A stretch of 64,000 nucleotides of DNA from Streptomyces sp. TRM70350 (GTDB lineage: Bacteria > Actinomycetota > Actinomycetes > Streptomycetales > Streptomycetaceae), in the NCBI RefSeq assembly GCF_019219825.1, contig NZ_JAHUXH010000012.1, positions 152,088-216,087 of the forward strand, given 5' to 3'. The notes under the pieces are model-generated. The model was given only the letters and a program-made list of their open reading frames with translations. It did no database searches and was not told where the DNA came from. The translations under genes were made by a program, and so were the position numbers. This document shows positions 7,699 through 16,309 of this stretch, one piece after another (within the stretch, counting starts at the first letter, position 1; each line of letters starts with the position of its first letter).

Positions 7699-8413
7699 CC
7701 AGACAGGTGGGCCGGGCCCGCGGCGCGTCAGCGCCATGGAAGCGGTGCTCTCCCACCTTCGCGGCGCCATCGAGCGCGGCGAGTACGCGATCGGCGACAA
7801 GCTGCCCTCCGAGGCGGAGCTCTGCCGCACGCTGGAGGTCTCCCGGCCCGTGCTGCGGGAGGCCCTGCGCGCCCTGCAGACGATGGGGCTGACCGTGGCC
7901 AAGACCGGCAAGGGCACCTTCGTCATCGCCAGCAGCGTCGAGGACCCCACCTTCGGCGACTACTCGGCCAGCGACCTGCTGGAAGTGCGCCGCCATGTCG
8001 AGATCCCGGTCGCCGGGTACGCGGCGCTGCGCCGCACCCCGGAGAACCTCGACCACCTCGCCCACCTGCTGGCCCGCATGGAGCGGGAGACGGACACCAC
8101 CGCGTGGGTCGCGATGGACACCCTCTTCCACCTGTCCGTGGCCGAGGCCGCGCAGAACCCGGTGTTCCGCCGGGTCATCGAGGAGATCCGGGACGCGCTG
8201 GCCCGCCAGTCGGCGTTCCTGAACGAACTGGGCGGACGGCGCGAGCAGTCCAACCGGGAGCACCGGGCGATCGTCGAGGCGCTGATCGACGGTTCCGAGC
8301 ACGACGCGATCGAGGCCATGTCCCACCACCTCGACCGGGTCGAGACCACCCTCACCGACATCGTGCGCCCCGCGCGCACGGACACCCCCACGGAAGGCGG
8401 ACCCGAGGCGTGA
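7682..8413 (+). CDS. GntR-family regulator, FadR/FCD subfamily
   Basis: Regulator of 243 residues. The winged helix spans about 20-90 (LPSEAELCRTLEVSRPVLREALRALQ, then the wing GKGTFV) and the all-helical FCD effector domain fills the rest, with metal/ligand-type residues in DTLFHLSVAEAAQNP and NREHRAIVEALIDG. GTG at 7682 is chosen because a promoter sits at the right distance for a leaderless transcript; ATG 7737 is the alternative. It overlaps the permease start by 4 bp (GTGA), so it is the first gene of the operon and probably represses it until an amino acid such as Asn or Asp binds (inference). Confidence 0.85.
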   Translation: MNLSDSQTGGPGPRRVSAMEAVLSHLRGAIERGEYAIGDKLPSEAELCRTLEVSRPVLREALRALQTMGLTVAKTGKGTFVIASSVEDPTFGDYSASDLLEVRRHVEIPVAGYAALRRTPENLDHLAHLLARMERETDTTAWVAMDTLFHLSVAEAAQNPVFRRVIEEIRDALARQSAFLNELGGRREQSNREHRAIVEALIDGSEHDAIEAMSHHLDRVETTLTDIVRPARTDTPTEGGPEA

Positions 8414-9876
8414 GCGAGCAGTCCCTGCACGACGAGGTGCAGCCCGGGCGCGACGCTGTGCAGAAACGTTCCGGCCATGTCGACGCCGGAGACGAGGGCT
8501 ACAGCAAGTCCCTGAAGTCCCGGCACGTCAACATGATCGCCATCGGCGGCGCCATCGGCACCGGCCTCTTCCTGGGCGCCGGCGGCCGCCTCGCCGACGC
8601 GGGCCCCTCCCTCTTCATCGCCTACGCGGTCTGCGGCGTCTTCGCCTTCCTCGTCGTGCGCGCCCTCGGCGAACTCGTCCTGTACCGGCCGTCCTCCGGG
8701 GCCTTCGTGTCGTACGCCCGCGAGTTCCTCGGTGAGAAGGGCGCCTACACCGCGGGCTGGATGTACTTCCTCAACTGGGCCACCACCGGCATCGCCGACA
8801 TCACAGCGGTGGCCACCTACACCCACTACTGGGGCATGTTCTCCGACATCCCGCAGTGGGTGATCGCATTGATCGCATTGACTGTGGTCCTCGCAGTCAA
8901 CCTGATCTCGGTCAAGATCTTCGGTGAGCTGGAATTCTGGTTCGCCATCGTCAAGGTCGGCGCGCTCGTCCTCTTCATGTTGATCGGCATCTTCCTGCTG
9001 GTCACGCAGCACCCGGTCGACGGCCACACCCCCGGCCCGTCCCTGATCACCGACAACGGCGGCGTCTTCCCCAGCGGCCTGCTGCCCATGCTGCTCATCA
9101 TCCAGGGCGTCGTCTTCGCCTACGCATCCGTCGAGCTGGTCGGCGTCGCCGCCGGTGAGACCGAGAACCCCGAGAAGATCATGCCGAAGGCGATCAACTC
9201 GATCATGTGGCGGGTGGGCCTGTTCTACGTCGGCTCGGTCCTGCTGCTGTCGATGCTGCTGCCCTGGACCTCGTACAAGGCGGGGGAGAGCCCCTTCGTC
9301 ACCGTGCTGTCCAACATCGGCGTCCCGGCGGCCGGCGGCATCATGAACCTCGTCGTGCTGACCGCGGCGATGTCCTCGCTCAACTCCGGTCTCTACTCCA
9401 CCGGCCGCATCCTGCGCTCCATGGCCGTCGCGGGCTCCGCCCCGAAGTTCACCGCCCGGATGAGCCGCAGCCAGGTTCCGTACGGCGGTATCCTGCTCAC
9501 CAGCGGCATCTGCGTCCTCGGTGTCGGCCTCAACTTCGTCGTTCCCGCGGAGGCGTTCGAGATCGTGCTGAACTTCGCCGCGATCGGCATCCTCGCCACC
9601 TGGGGCATGATCATGATCTGCCACCTGCGGTTCTGGCAGCGGACCCAGCGCGGTGACCTCACCCGCCCCGGCTACCGGCTGCCGGGCTCCCCGTGGACCG
9701 AGGTCGTGACGCTGGCGTTCCTCGCCTCCGTCCTGGTCCTCATGTACGCCGACGGCGGCGCCGGACGCACCACCGTGCTGTGTCTGCCGCTGATCGCCGG
9801 GGCCCTGGTCGCGGGCTGGTACGCCATCCGCGGCCGACTCACCCCCAACCCCACCAACGCCGGATCCGGCGCGTGA
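8410..9876 (+). CDS. Amino-acid permease, APC superfamily (L-asparagine permease-like)
   Basis: Twelve-span transporter of 488 residues. The first helix carries NMIAIGGAIGTGLFLGAG, the classic AAT-family substrate-binding segment, and ETENPEKIMPKAI is the conserved loop of the same family. It is closest in look to AnsP-type asparagine permeases. Its GTG start overlaps the regulator stop and its own stop overlaps the asparaginase start (GTGA both times), so translation is coupled. Context argues for import of asparagine and perhaps related amino acids. Confidence 0.88.
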   Translation: MSEQSLHDEVQPGRDAVQKRSGHVDAGDEGYSKSLKSRHVNMIAIGGAIGTGLFLGAGGRLADAGPSLFIAYAVCGVFAFLVVRALGELVLYRPSSGAFVSYAREFLGEKGAYTAGWMYFLNWATTGIADITAVATYTHYWGMFSDIPQWVIALIALTVVLAVNLISVKIFGELEFWFAIVKVGALVLFMLIGIFLLVTQHPVDGHTPGPSLITDNGGVFPSGLLPMLLIIQGVVFAYASVELVGVAAGETENPEKIMPKAINSIMWRVGLFYVGSVLLLSMLLPWTSYKAGESPFVTVLSNIGVPAAGGIMNLVVLTAAMSSLNSGLYSTGRILRSMAVAGSAPKFTARMSRSQVPYGGILLTSGICVLGVGLNFVVPAEAFEIVLNFAAIGILATWGMIMICHLRFWQRTQRGDLTRPGYRLPGSPWTEVVTLAFLASVLVLMYADGGAGRTTVLCLPLIAGALVAGWYAIRGRLTPNPTNAGSGA

Positions 9877-10937
9877 CCCGCGCACCGGTCCACCCCGACC
9901 CCTCAGTGAACCAAGCAGTGATGCACACCAGCTCCGTCGCGGACGCACCCCTCGTCCGTGAGCCCCTCCACGCCCCCGTCGCCCACCTCATACGCGCCGG
10001 GATCGTCGAGGGCATCCACTACGGCTCCGTCATCGTCCTCGACGCGGACGGCGAGGTCGCCTTCCAGATCGGCGACGTCGAGGCGGCGTTCTATCCGCGC
10101 TCGGCGCTGAAGCCCGTCCAGGCCGTGGCCATGGTGCGCGCCGGGCTGCCGCTCGACGGCGAGCTGCTCTCCCTCGCCGCCGCCAGCCACTCCGGCGAGG
10201 AACGCCACCTCGCAGGCACCCGCCGCATCCTCGACATGGCGGGACTCGCCGAGAGCGACCTGCGCAACGTTCCCGACCTGCCGTTCGACCCGGTCGTCCG
10301 GGACGCCTGGGTGCGGGAGGGCCGGATGCCCTCCCGCCTCGCCCAGAACTGCTCCGGCAAGCACGCCGCCATGCTGTACACGGCCCAGCTCAACGGCTGG
10401 TCCCTCGACGACTACCCCGACCCGGCGCACCCCCTCCAGCTGGCCATCGCCGAGATCGTCGAGGACCTCACCGGGCAGCGCGTCGCCCAGGTGACCGTCG
10501 ACGGCTGCGGCGCGCCCCTGTTCTCCGTCTCCCTGCACGGCCTCGCCCGCGCCGCCGCCCGGATCGTCACCGCCGAGCCCGGCACTCCCGAGGCGCGTGT
10601 CGCCGCCGCGATGCGCGAGCACGCCGAGATGGCCTCCGGCTCCGGTCGGGACGTGGCCGCGCTGATGCGGGCCGTGCCGGGGCTGCTCGCCAAGGACGGG
10701 TTCGAGGGCGTTCAGGTGGCCGCGCTGCCCGACGGCCGGGCGATCGCCGTGAAGATCGCCGACGGGGCGAGCCGGGCCCGCGTCCCGGTCGCCGCCGCCG
10801 CACTGGCCCGCGCCGGGGTCGACCCGGCGCTGCTCACCGAGTTCGCGGGCGAGCCGTTGCTCGGCGGAGGACAGCCGGTGGGGTGTGTGCGGGCAGTCCG
10901 GGCGCTGGACCCGGTTCCTCGGGCGTCTTCCGTGTAG
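9873..10937 (+). CDS. L-asparaginase, Rhizobium etli type II family
   Basis: Predicted to hydrolyse asparagine to aspartate and ammonia. It belongs to the family of the thermolabile R. etli enzyme, unrelated in fold to E. coli asparaginase and built like a serine-dependent beta-lactamase/glutaminase. The SxxK pair lies in RSALK (about S77/K80). The NCSGKHA motif and the later DGCGAP motif supply the Cys, Lys and Cys that bind zinc in the R. etli enzyme. It has no signal peptide, so it is cytoplasmic. GTG 9873 overlaps the permease stop; ATG 9921 (MHTSSV) is a plausible shorter start. It sits between the permease and aspartase genes. Confidence 0.87.
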   Translation: MTRAPVHPDPSVNQAVMHTSSVADAPLVREPLHAPVAHLIRAGIVEGIHYGSVIVLDADGEVAFQIGDVEAAFYPRSALKPVQAVAMVRAGLPLDGELLSLAAASHSGEERHLAGTRRILDMAGLAESDLRNVPDLPFDPVVRDAWVREGRMPSRLAQNCSGKHAAMLYTAQLNGWSLDDYPDPAHPLQLAIAEIVEDLTGQRVAQVTVDGCGAPLFSVSLHGLARAAARIVTAEPGTPEARVAAAMREHAEMASGSGRDVAALMRAVPGLLAKDGFEGVQVAALPDGRAIAVKIADGASRARVPVAAAALARAGVDPALLTEFAGEPLLGGGQPVGCVRAVRALDPVPRASSV

Positions 10938-10977
10938 CGCGGAGCCGATGGCCGGTTCAAAAGGGGGACTGCGGGCC

Positions 10978-11068
10978 GTCGTCGGTCTTCCGGTCGTTTG
11001 TGGCTGGTCGCGCCCGCGCGGCGACAGCCGCATATCGACAACGCCCCGCGCCCCTGGGAACCTCACCC
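10978..11068 (+). repeat. Candidate dispersed intergenic repeat
   Basis: The gap between asparaginase and aspartase holds a GTTTGTGGCTGGTCGCGC block followed by GCCGCATATCGACA and CCCCGCGCCCCT. This wording resembles short intergenic sequences that recur in many Streptomyces genomes. No second copy is present in this window, so the claim rests on recollection. Confidence 0.3.
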
Positions 11069-11093
11069 TCACCTCAGAAAGAAGAACCCGTTG

Positions 11094-12503
11094 ATGACCG
11101 CCGCCACCCGCCGCGAGCACGATCTGCTCGGGGACCGCGACGTCCCCGCCGACGCGTACTGGGGTGTTCACACCCTGCGCGCCACGGAGAACTTCCCCAT
11201 CACCGGCACGCCGATCTCCGCCTACCCGCACCTGATCGACGCCCTGGCCGCCGTCAAGGAGGCCGCCGCCCTCGCCAACGAGGAACTCGGCCTGCTGGAG
11301 CCGCGCAAGGCCGCCGCGATCGCCGCCGCCTGCCGGGAGATCCGCACCGGCAGGCTGCACGACCAGTTCGTCGTGGACGTCATCCAGGGCGGCGCCGGCA
11401 CCTCGACCAACATGAACGCCAACGAGGTCGTCGCCAACCGGGCGCTGGAACTGCTCGGCCACGCCAAGGGCGCGTACGCATATCTGCACCCCAACGAGGA
11501 CGTCAACCTCGGCCAGTCAACCAATGACGTCTACCCGACCGCCGTCAAGATATCGACGGTCTTCGCGGTCCGTGGACTGCTCAAGGCGATGGCTGTACTG
11601 CAGGACGCCTTCGCCCGCAAGGCCGTCGAGTTCCGCGATGTGCTCAAGATGGGCCGTACACAGTTGCAGGACGCGGTACCGATGACGCTCGGTCAGGAAT
11701 TCTCCGCCTATGCCGTCATGATGGACGAGGACCGCAGCCGTCTTGCCGAGGCCGCCGAGCTGATCCATGAGATCAACCTGGGCGCCACCGCCATCGGCAC
11801 CGGCCTGAACGCCCCCGCCGGGTACGCCGAAGCCGCCCGCCGCCACCTCGCCGCCATCACCGGCCTGCCGCTGGTCACCGCGGTGAACCTGGTAGAGGCA
11901 ACCCAGGACTGCGGCGCGTTCGTCCAGATGTCCGGCGTCCTCAAGCGCATCGCCGTGAAGCTCTCCAAGAGCTGCAACGACCTGCGTCTGCTGTCCTCCG
12001 GGCCGCGCGCGGGCCTCGGCGAGATCAACCTGCCGCCGGTCCAGGCCGGTTCGTCCATCATGCCGGGCAAGGTCAACCCGGTGATCCCCGAGGTCGTCAA
12101 CCAGGTCGCCTTCGAGGTGATCGGCAACGACGTCACCATCACCATGGCCGCCGAGGCCGGACAGCTCCAGCTCAACGCCTTCGAGCCGATCATCCTGCAC
12201 TCCCTGTCCGAGAGCATCACGCACCTGCGCGCCGCCTGCCTCACCCTCGCCGAGCGCTGCGTCACCGGCATCACCGCCAACACCGAAGTGCTGCGCGCGA
12301 GCGTGGAGAACTCCATCGGCCTGGTCACCGCCCTCAACCCGCACATCGGGTACACCGCCGCCACCGACATCGCCAAGGAGGCCCTCGTCACCGGCCGGGG
12401 CGTCGCCGAACTCGTCCTGGAGAAGGGCCTGCTGCCCGCCGAGACCCTCGCCGCGCTGTTGAAGCCGGAGGTCCTCGCGGGCAGCGGCTCACCCGTCGTC
12501 TGA
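11094..12503 (+). CDS. aspA: Aspartate ammonia-lyase (aspartase)
   Basis: Converts L-aspartate to fumarate and ammonia. The 469 residues match the fumarase/aspartase superfamily: N-terminal REHDLLGDRDVPADAYWGVHTLRA, GGAGTSTNMNANEV, the TNDVYPTA region, and the signature GSSIMPGKVNP near residue 319 that forms the flexible active-site loop. It would work as a cytoplasmic homotetramer. The ATG at 11094 follows GAAAGAAG. It lies 156 bp after the asparaginase gene, so it may have its own promoter. Together they turn asparagine into fumarate for the TCA cycle. Fumarase is the main alternative, but the context favours aspartase. Confidence 0.9.
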   Translation: MTAATRREHDLLGDRDVPADAYWGVHTLRATENFPITGTPISAYPHLIDALAAVKEAAALANEELGLLEPRKAAAIAAACREIRTGRLHDQFVVDVIQGGAGTSTNMNANEVVANRALELLGHAKGAYAYLHPNEDVNLGQSTNDVYPTAVKISTVFAVRGLLKAMAVLQDAFARKAVEFRDVLKMGRTQLQDAVPMTLGQEFSAYAVMMDEDRSRLAEAAELIHEINLGATAIGTGLNAPAGYAEAARRHLAAITGLPLVTAVNLVEATQDCGAFVQMSGVLKRIAVKLSKSCNDLRLLSSGPRAGLGEINLPPVQAGSSIMPGKVNPVIPEVVNQVAFEVIGNDVTITMAAEAGQLQLNAFEPIILHSLSESITHLRAACLTLAERCVTGITANTEVLRASVENSIGLVTALNPHIGYTAATDIAKEALVTGRGVAELVLEKGLLPAETLAALLKPEVLAGSGSPVV

Positions 12504-12542
12504 CCCGCGGACGCGCGCCAGGACCGGACGGGAGGCACACTG

Positions 12543-13472
12543 GTGATCATGACGTCGTCGCTGAGCTTCCAACCGATCCTGGAGCGCATCGCGGAGGAGA
12601 TCGAGCACACCCCCGGCCGTGGCCGCCCCGCCGACTACATCCCGGCGCTGGCCGCCTGCGACCCGCGCCGCTTCGGCATGGCCGTCGCGGAACTGGACGG
12701 CACGGTGTACGGCGTGGGGGAGTGGCGCGAGCCGTTCTCCGCGCAGTCCGTCACCAAGGTCTTCACCCTCGCCCTCGACCTGGCCCGCGAGGGCGACGAA
12801 CTCTGGGAGCACGTCGGCCGCGAGCCCTCCGGCAACCCGTTCAACTCCCTGGTGCAGCTGGAGTACGAGAACGGCATTCCACGCAATCCGTTCATCAACG
12901 CCGGTGCGCTGGTCGTCACCGACCGCCTTCAGACCCGTACCGGCGACGCCGCGGGCACCCTGCTTCAGTTCCTGCGCGACGAGAGCGGCAACCCCGACCT
13001 GGACTTCGACGCCGAGGTCGCCGCGTCCGAAGCCGCGCACGGCGACCGCAACGCCGCACTGGCCCACTTCATGGCCTCCTACGGCAACATCGACAACCCG
13101 GTGCCGTTGCTGCTCGACCAGTACTTCCGGCAGTGCTCGGTCCGCGCCTCCTGCGCCGACCTCGCCCTGGCCGGCGCCTTCCTGGCCCGGCACGGGGTGC
13201 GTGCCGACGGTTCGCGGCTGCTGAGCCGCAGCCAGGCCAAGCAGGTCAACGCGGTGATGCTGACCTGCGGCACGTATGACGCGGCCGGTGACTTCGCCTA
13301 CCGGGTGGGCCTGCCCGGCAAGAGCGGGGTGGGTGGAGGAATCGTCGCCGTGGTGCCGGGCCGCTGCACGTTGTGCGTGTGGAGCCCGGGGCTCGACGAA
13401 CGCGGCAACTCGGTGGCGGGGGTCGCTGCCCTGGACCGTTTCACGACGCTCACCGGGCTGTCGGTGTTCTGA
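12543..13472 (+). CDS. glsA: Glutaminase
   Basis: Serine-dependent glutaminase of 309 residues that releases ammonia from glutamine. The catalytic SxxK is S69/K72 in SQSVTKV. Other family marks are FNSLVQLEYENGIPRNPFINAGA, CSVRASCADLA and the glycine-rich GKSGVGGGIVAVVPG near the end. No STAS extension is present. GTG 12543 has GGAGG seven bases upstream, which decides the start over ATG 12549. It follows aspartase by 39 bp on the same strand, completing an Asn/Asp/Gln deamination unit. Confidence 0.92.
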   Translation: MIMTSSLSFQPILERIAEEIEHTPGRGRPADYIPALAACDPRRFGMAVAELDGTVYGVGEWREPFSAQSVTKVFTLALDLAREGDELWEHVGREPSGNPFNSLVQLEYENGIPRNPFINAGALVVTDRLQTRTGDAAGTLLQFLRDESGNPDLDFDAEVAASEAAHGDRNAALAHFMASYGNIDNPVPLLLDQYFRQCSVRASCADLALAGAFLARHGVRADGSRLLSRSQAKQVNAVMLTCGTYDAAGDFAYRVGLPGKSGVGGGIVAVVPGRCTLCVWSPGLDERGNSVAGVAALDRFTTLTGLSVF

Positions 13473-13562
13473 TCACACGGAGGTCATGCGCAGGCTAACC
13501 ACCGGTGGGCGGCGCGTCGCCTTCCGGCCACCCGGCGTTGACACCCTGACCGAGTGTTGGCC

Positions 13563-14957
13563 ATGGCTTCCTCCGTCGATCTCCGCCGCTGCCAGTTGCT
13601 CGGTCTGGCCGGTACCGCCATTCTCGCGTTGGGTGGTGAGACGGCCGGAGCCCTCCCGGTCCGCGAGTTGCTGTCGCCGTCCTCGGCGGGCGCCGCGCTC
13701 GGACTCGTCGGCGTCTACTTCGGTGTCGTGCTGCTGATAGCGGCCTGGGCGCTGCTCGGCAGCCTGCTGCGCGGCCCCGAACCACCCACGCCCCGCTCCC
13801 TGTTGCTGGTCCTCGCCGTCTGGGCGGCCCCGCTGCTGCTGGCCCCGCCCCTGTTCAGCCGCGACGTCTACAGCTATCTCGCCCAGGGCGCCATGGTCGA
13901 CGCCCAGATCGACGTGTACACGCACGGCCCGTCCCGGCTCGGCGGCCCGCTCGCCGAGGAGGTGGCCCCGGTGTGGCAGCACACCGCCGCCCCGTACGGC
14001 CCGGTGTTCCTCGCCGCCGCCTCCGCGCTGTCCGGCCTGACCCGGGGCGAACTCCCCGCCGGCCTGATGGGCATGCGCCTCCTGGCACTGCTGGGCGTGG
14101 CCCTGATGGCGGCCGCGCTGCCCCGCCTCGCCCGGCACAGCGGCGCCGACCCGGCCGCCGCCCTGTGGCTCGGTGCCCTCAACCCGCTGGTGCTGCTGCA
14201 CCTGGTGGCGGGCGCGCACAACGACGCCATGATGCTCGGCCTGCTCGGCGTCGGCCTGGTCGCGGCGCTCGGCCGCCGGCCGGTCCTCGGCGCCGTCCTC
14301 GTCACCCTCGCCGCGCTGGTCAAGGCGCCCGCCGCGCTCGGCCTCGCCGCGATCGTCGTCCTCCAGATGCGCGCGGGCCGCGGCGCCGTACGGGCGGTGC
14401 TGACGACCGCCGCCGCGTCGGCCGCCACGACGGCGGCCGCCACCGCCGTCGCCGGGACCGGATACGGGTGGATCGCCGCCCTCAACACCCCCGTCTCACC
14501 GCACAACTGGGCGCTCACCAGCCTGCTCGGCCGGGCCACCGGCGCCCTGCTGGAGCGGCTCGGCAGCGACCTCGCACCGCTCGCCGTCCCCGTCTGGCAC
14601 ACGATCGGCCTGGTGATCACCGCCGTCGTACTGTTCGTCATATGGGTGCGGCTGCGCCCGCGCCCGGTGTACGCCCTGGGCCTCAGCCTCGCGGCGGTGG
14701 CCGCCTTCGGCCCGGCCATCCGGCCCTGGTACGCGCTGTGGGGGCTGTTCCTGATCGCCGCCGCCGCGCCCGACACCTCGGTACGGCACCGGGTCGCGGC
14801 GGTCACCTGTGTGCTCGCGCTCGGCGTCCTGCCCAGCGGCGGCCCGGCCGACCTCGGGCAACTGATGCTGGCCGTGTCCGGCGGCGTACTCGCCGTGGTC
14901 GTGCTGTGGCAGGCCCACCAGGCCGCGCAGGCCCCGGTCCTGGGGCGTACGGCATGA
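13563..14957 (+). CDS. MptB-like polyprenol-phosphomannose-dependent alpha-mannosyltransferase
   Basis: Polytopic membrane glycosyltransferase of 464 residues. The first periplasmic loop carries SRDVYSYLAQG with the acidic residues expected of GT-C enzymes, then APYGPVFLA and NPLVLLHLVAGAHND, wording typical of the MptB family that extends mannan chains from polyprenol-phosphate mannose. About a dozen hydrophobic spans are visible. ATG 13563 is used; GTG 13554 is possible. Its stop overlaps the next gene by ATGA, so the two glycosyltransferases are translationally coupled. In Streptomyces the acceptor is uncertain. Confidence 0.8.
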   Translation: MASSVDLRRCQLLGLAGTAILALGGETAGALPVRELLSPSSAGAALGLVGVYFGVVLLIAAWALLGSLLRGPEPPTPRSLLLVLAVWAAPLLLAPPLFSRDVYSYLAQGAMVDAQIDVYTHGPSRLGGPLAEEVAPVWQHTAAPYGPVFLAAASALSGLTRGELPAGLMGMRLLALLGVALMAAALPRLARHSGADPAAALWLGALNPLVLLHLVAGAHNDAMMLGLLGVGLVAALGRRPVLGAVLVTLAALVKAPAALGLAAIVVLQMRAGRGAVRAVLTTAAASAATTAAATAVAGTGYGWIAALNTPVSPHNWALTSLLGRATGALLERLGSDLAPLAVPVWHTIGLVITAVVLFVIWVRLRPRPVYALGLSLAAVAAFGPAIRPWYALWGLFLIAAAAPDTSVRHRVAAVTCVLALGVLPSGGPADLGQLMLAVSGGVLAVVVLWQAHQAAQAPVLGRTA

Positions 14958-16309
14958 AGGCCCCCCGCACCGACCGCGGGCGGCTGCTGCTCGTGCTGGT
15001 CCTCGCCGCCGCCGTGACCGTCTTCACCGCGACCGTGCCGCTCCTGCGCGACTGGTTCGACCTGCGCGTCTACCACGGCACCATCCACAGCTGGATCCAC
15101 GACGGCGGCCGGATCTACGACTACCGGGTGCCGGGCACGATGTACGGCTTCACCTACCCGCCGTTCGCCGCCGTCGCCATGCTGCCCATGGCCCTGGTCG
15201 GGATGGGCACCGCGATCGTGATCGCGCTGCTGCTGAACCTGGCGGCCCTGGCCGTGTCGCTGCGCGTGCTGACCGGGCGGGCCTGGCGCCGCCACGGCTG
15301 GTACGGCTGCGCCCTGGCCGCCTGCGCCCTCGCGCTGTACGAACCGCTGCGCGACACCTTCAGCTTCGGGCAGGTCAACGTCCTGCTGCTGGCCCTGGTC
15401 CTGGTCGACGCCTGGCTGCTCGCCACCGGGCGGGGCCGCTGGGCCGGTATCGGCATCGGCCTCGCGGCGGCCATCAAGCTCACGCCCGCCCTCTTCATCG
15501 GCCTGCTGCTGCTCGCCCGGCGCCGGCGGGCCGCCGCAGTGGCGACGGGCGTGGCCGCCGGGGCGACGGGGCTCGCGGCCGTGGTGACACCGGAGGCGTC
15601 GCGTTTCTACTGGACACACGCCATGTGGGACACCACCCGTGTGGGACGGCTGGACTACGTCTCCAACCAGTCCCTGCAGGGCATCCTGGCCCGGCTGGAC
15701 ATCGAGAGCCGCGCGCTCTGGGCGGTCACCGTGCTGCTGGTGCTGGGCGTGTGGGCGTGGCGCGCCCGCAGGGCCGCGGCGGCCGGTGACTGGTACGCCG
15801 CCTTCGCGCTCACCGGCCTGACCGCCTGTCTGGTCAGCCCGATCACCTGGGTGCACCACCTCGTCTGGCTCCTGCCGTCCTTCGTGGTGCTGCTCCGGGC
15901 CGGTCAGCCGCGGATCGCGGCCGCGCTGTACGCGGTGCTGTGCACCAGCGTGGTGTGGCTCTGGTTCGACGACGCGTCCGGCGTCGACGGATTCCTCGGC
16001 AGCAACGCGTACGCCTGGATCACCCTCGGGCTGCTGCTGGGGTTGCCGGTCGGTCAGCCCTCGATGTGGAAGGCCTTGAGCCGCAGGACCAGCGCGACGG
16101 CCGCCGCGCCCAGACAGGCGGCGACGGCGATCGCCGCCGCCTCCGGCCAGCCGGGCTCGGCCTCCGGCGTGGCCGCTGCGGTCACCGGCACGGGCACGGT
16201 CTCGGGACCCGGGCGGGGCGTGCTGCGCAGGGCCTCCAGTGAGCCGACCGGGTCGACCCGGTCGGCCGCGCCGAAGCCCCAGTCGAGCAACGACCGGGCC
16301 TCCTCGTAG
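14954..16309 (+). CDS. GT87-like membrane mannosyltransferase with antisense-derived tail
   Basis: GT-C glycosyltransferase (DUF2029/GT87 type). DWFDLRVYHGTIHSW with an acidic loop near the N-terminus and FTYPPFAAVAMLPM are typical, and later helices include GLAAAIKLTPALFIGLLLLARRR and SPITWVHHLVWLLPS. The recognisable membrane protein ends near residue 367 (about base 16055). The frame then stays open for about 84 low-complexity residues rich in Ala, Ser and Thr, reading the opposite strand of the carboxypeptidase gene. The usual stop is probably lost, so the tail may be non-native. It overlaps the upstream glycosyltransferase by 4 bp. Confidence 0.78.
   Translation: MKAPRTDRGRLLLVLVLAAAVTVFTATVPLLRDWFDLRVYHGTIHSWIHDGGRIYDYRVPGTMYGFTYPPFAAVAMLPMALVGMGTAIVIALLLNLAALAVSLRVLTGRAWRRHGWYGCALAACALALYEPLRDTFSFGQVNVLLLALVLVDAWLLATGRGRWAGIGIGLAAAIKLTPALFIGLLLLARRRRAAAVATGVAAGATGLAAVVTPEASRFYWTHAMWDTTRVGRLDYVSNQSLQGILARLDIESRALWAVTVLLVLGVWAWRARRAAAAGDWYAAFALTGLTACLVSPITWVHHLVWLLPSFVVLLRAGQPRIAAALYAVLCTSVVWLWFDDASGVDGFLGSNAYAWITLGLLLGLPVGQPSMWKALSRRTSATAAAPRQAATAIAAASGQPGSASGVAAAVTGTGTVSGPGRGVLRRASSEPTGSTRSAAPKPQSSNDRASS

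Noticed and set aside
9921..10937. Asparaginase start at ATG 9921 as the only possible start
   Set aside because: Kept as an alternative; the GTG at 9873 overlaps the permease stop in the same GTGA style as the previous junction, which favours coupled translation.
13538..13566. TTGACA at 13538-13543 as the -35 of the MptB-like gene
   Set aside because: No acceptable -10 lies 16-19 bp downstream and it would start transcription inside the coding region.
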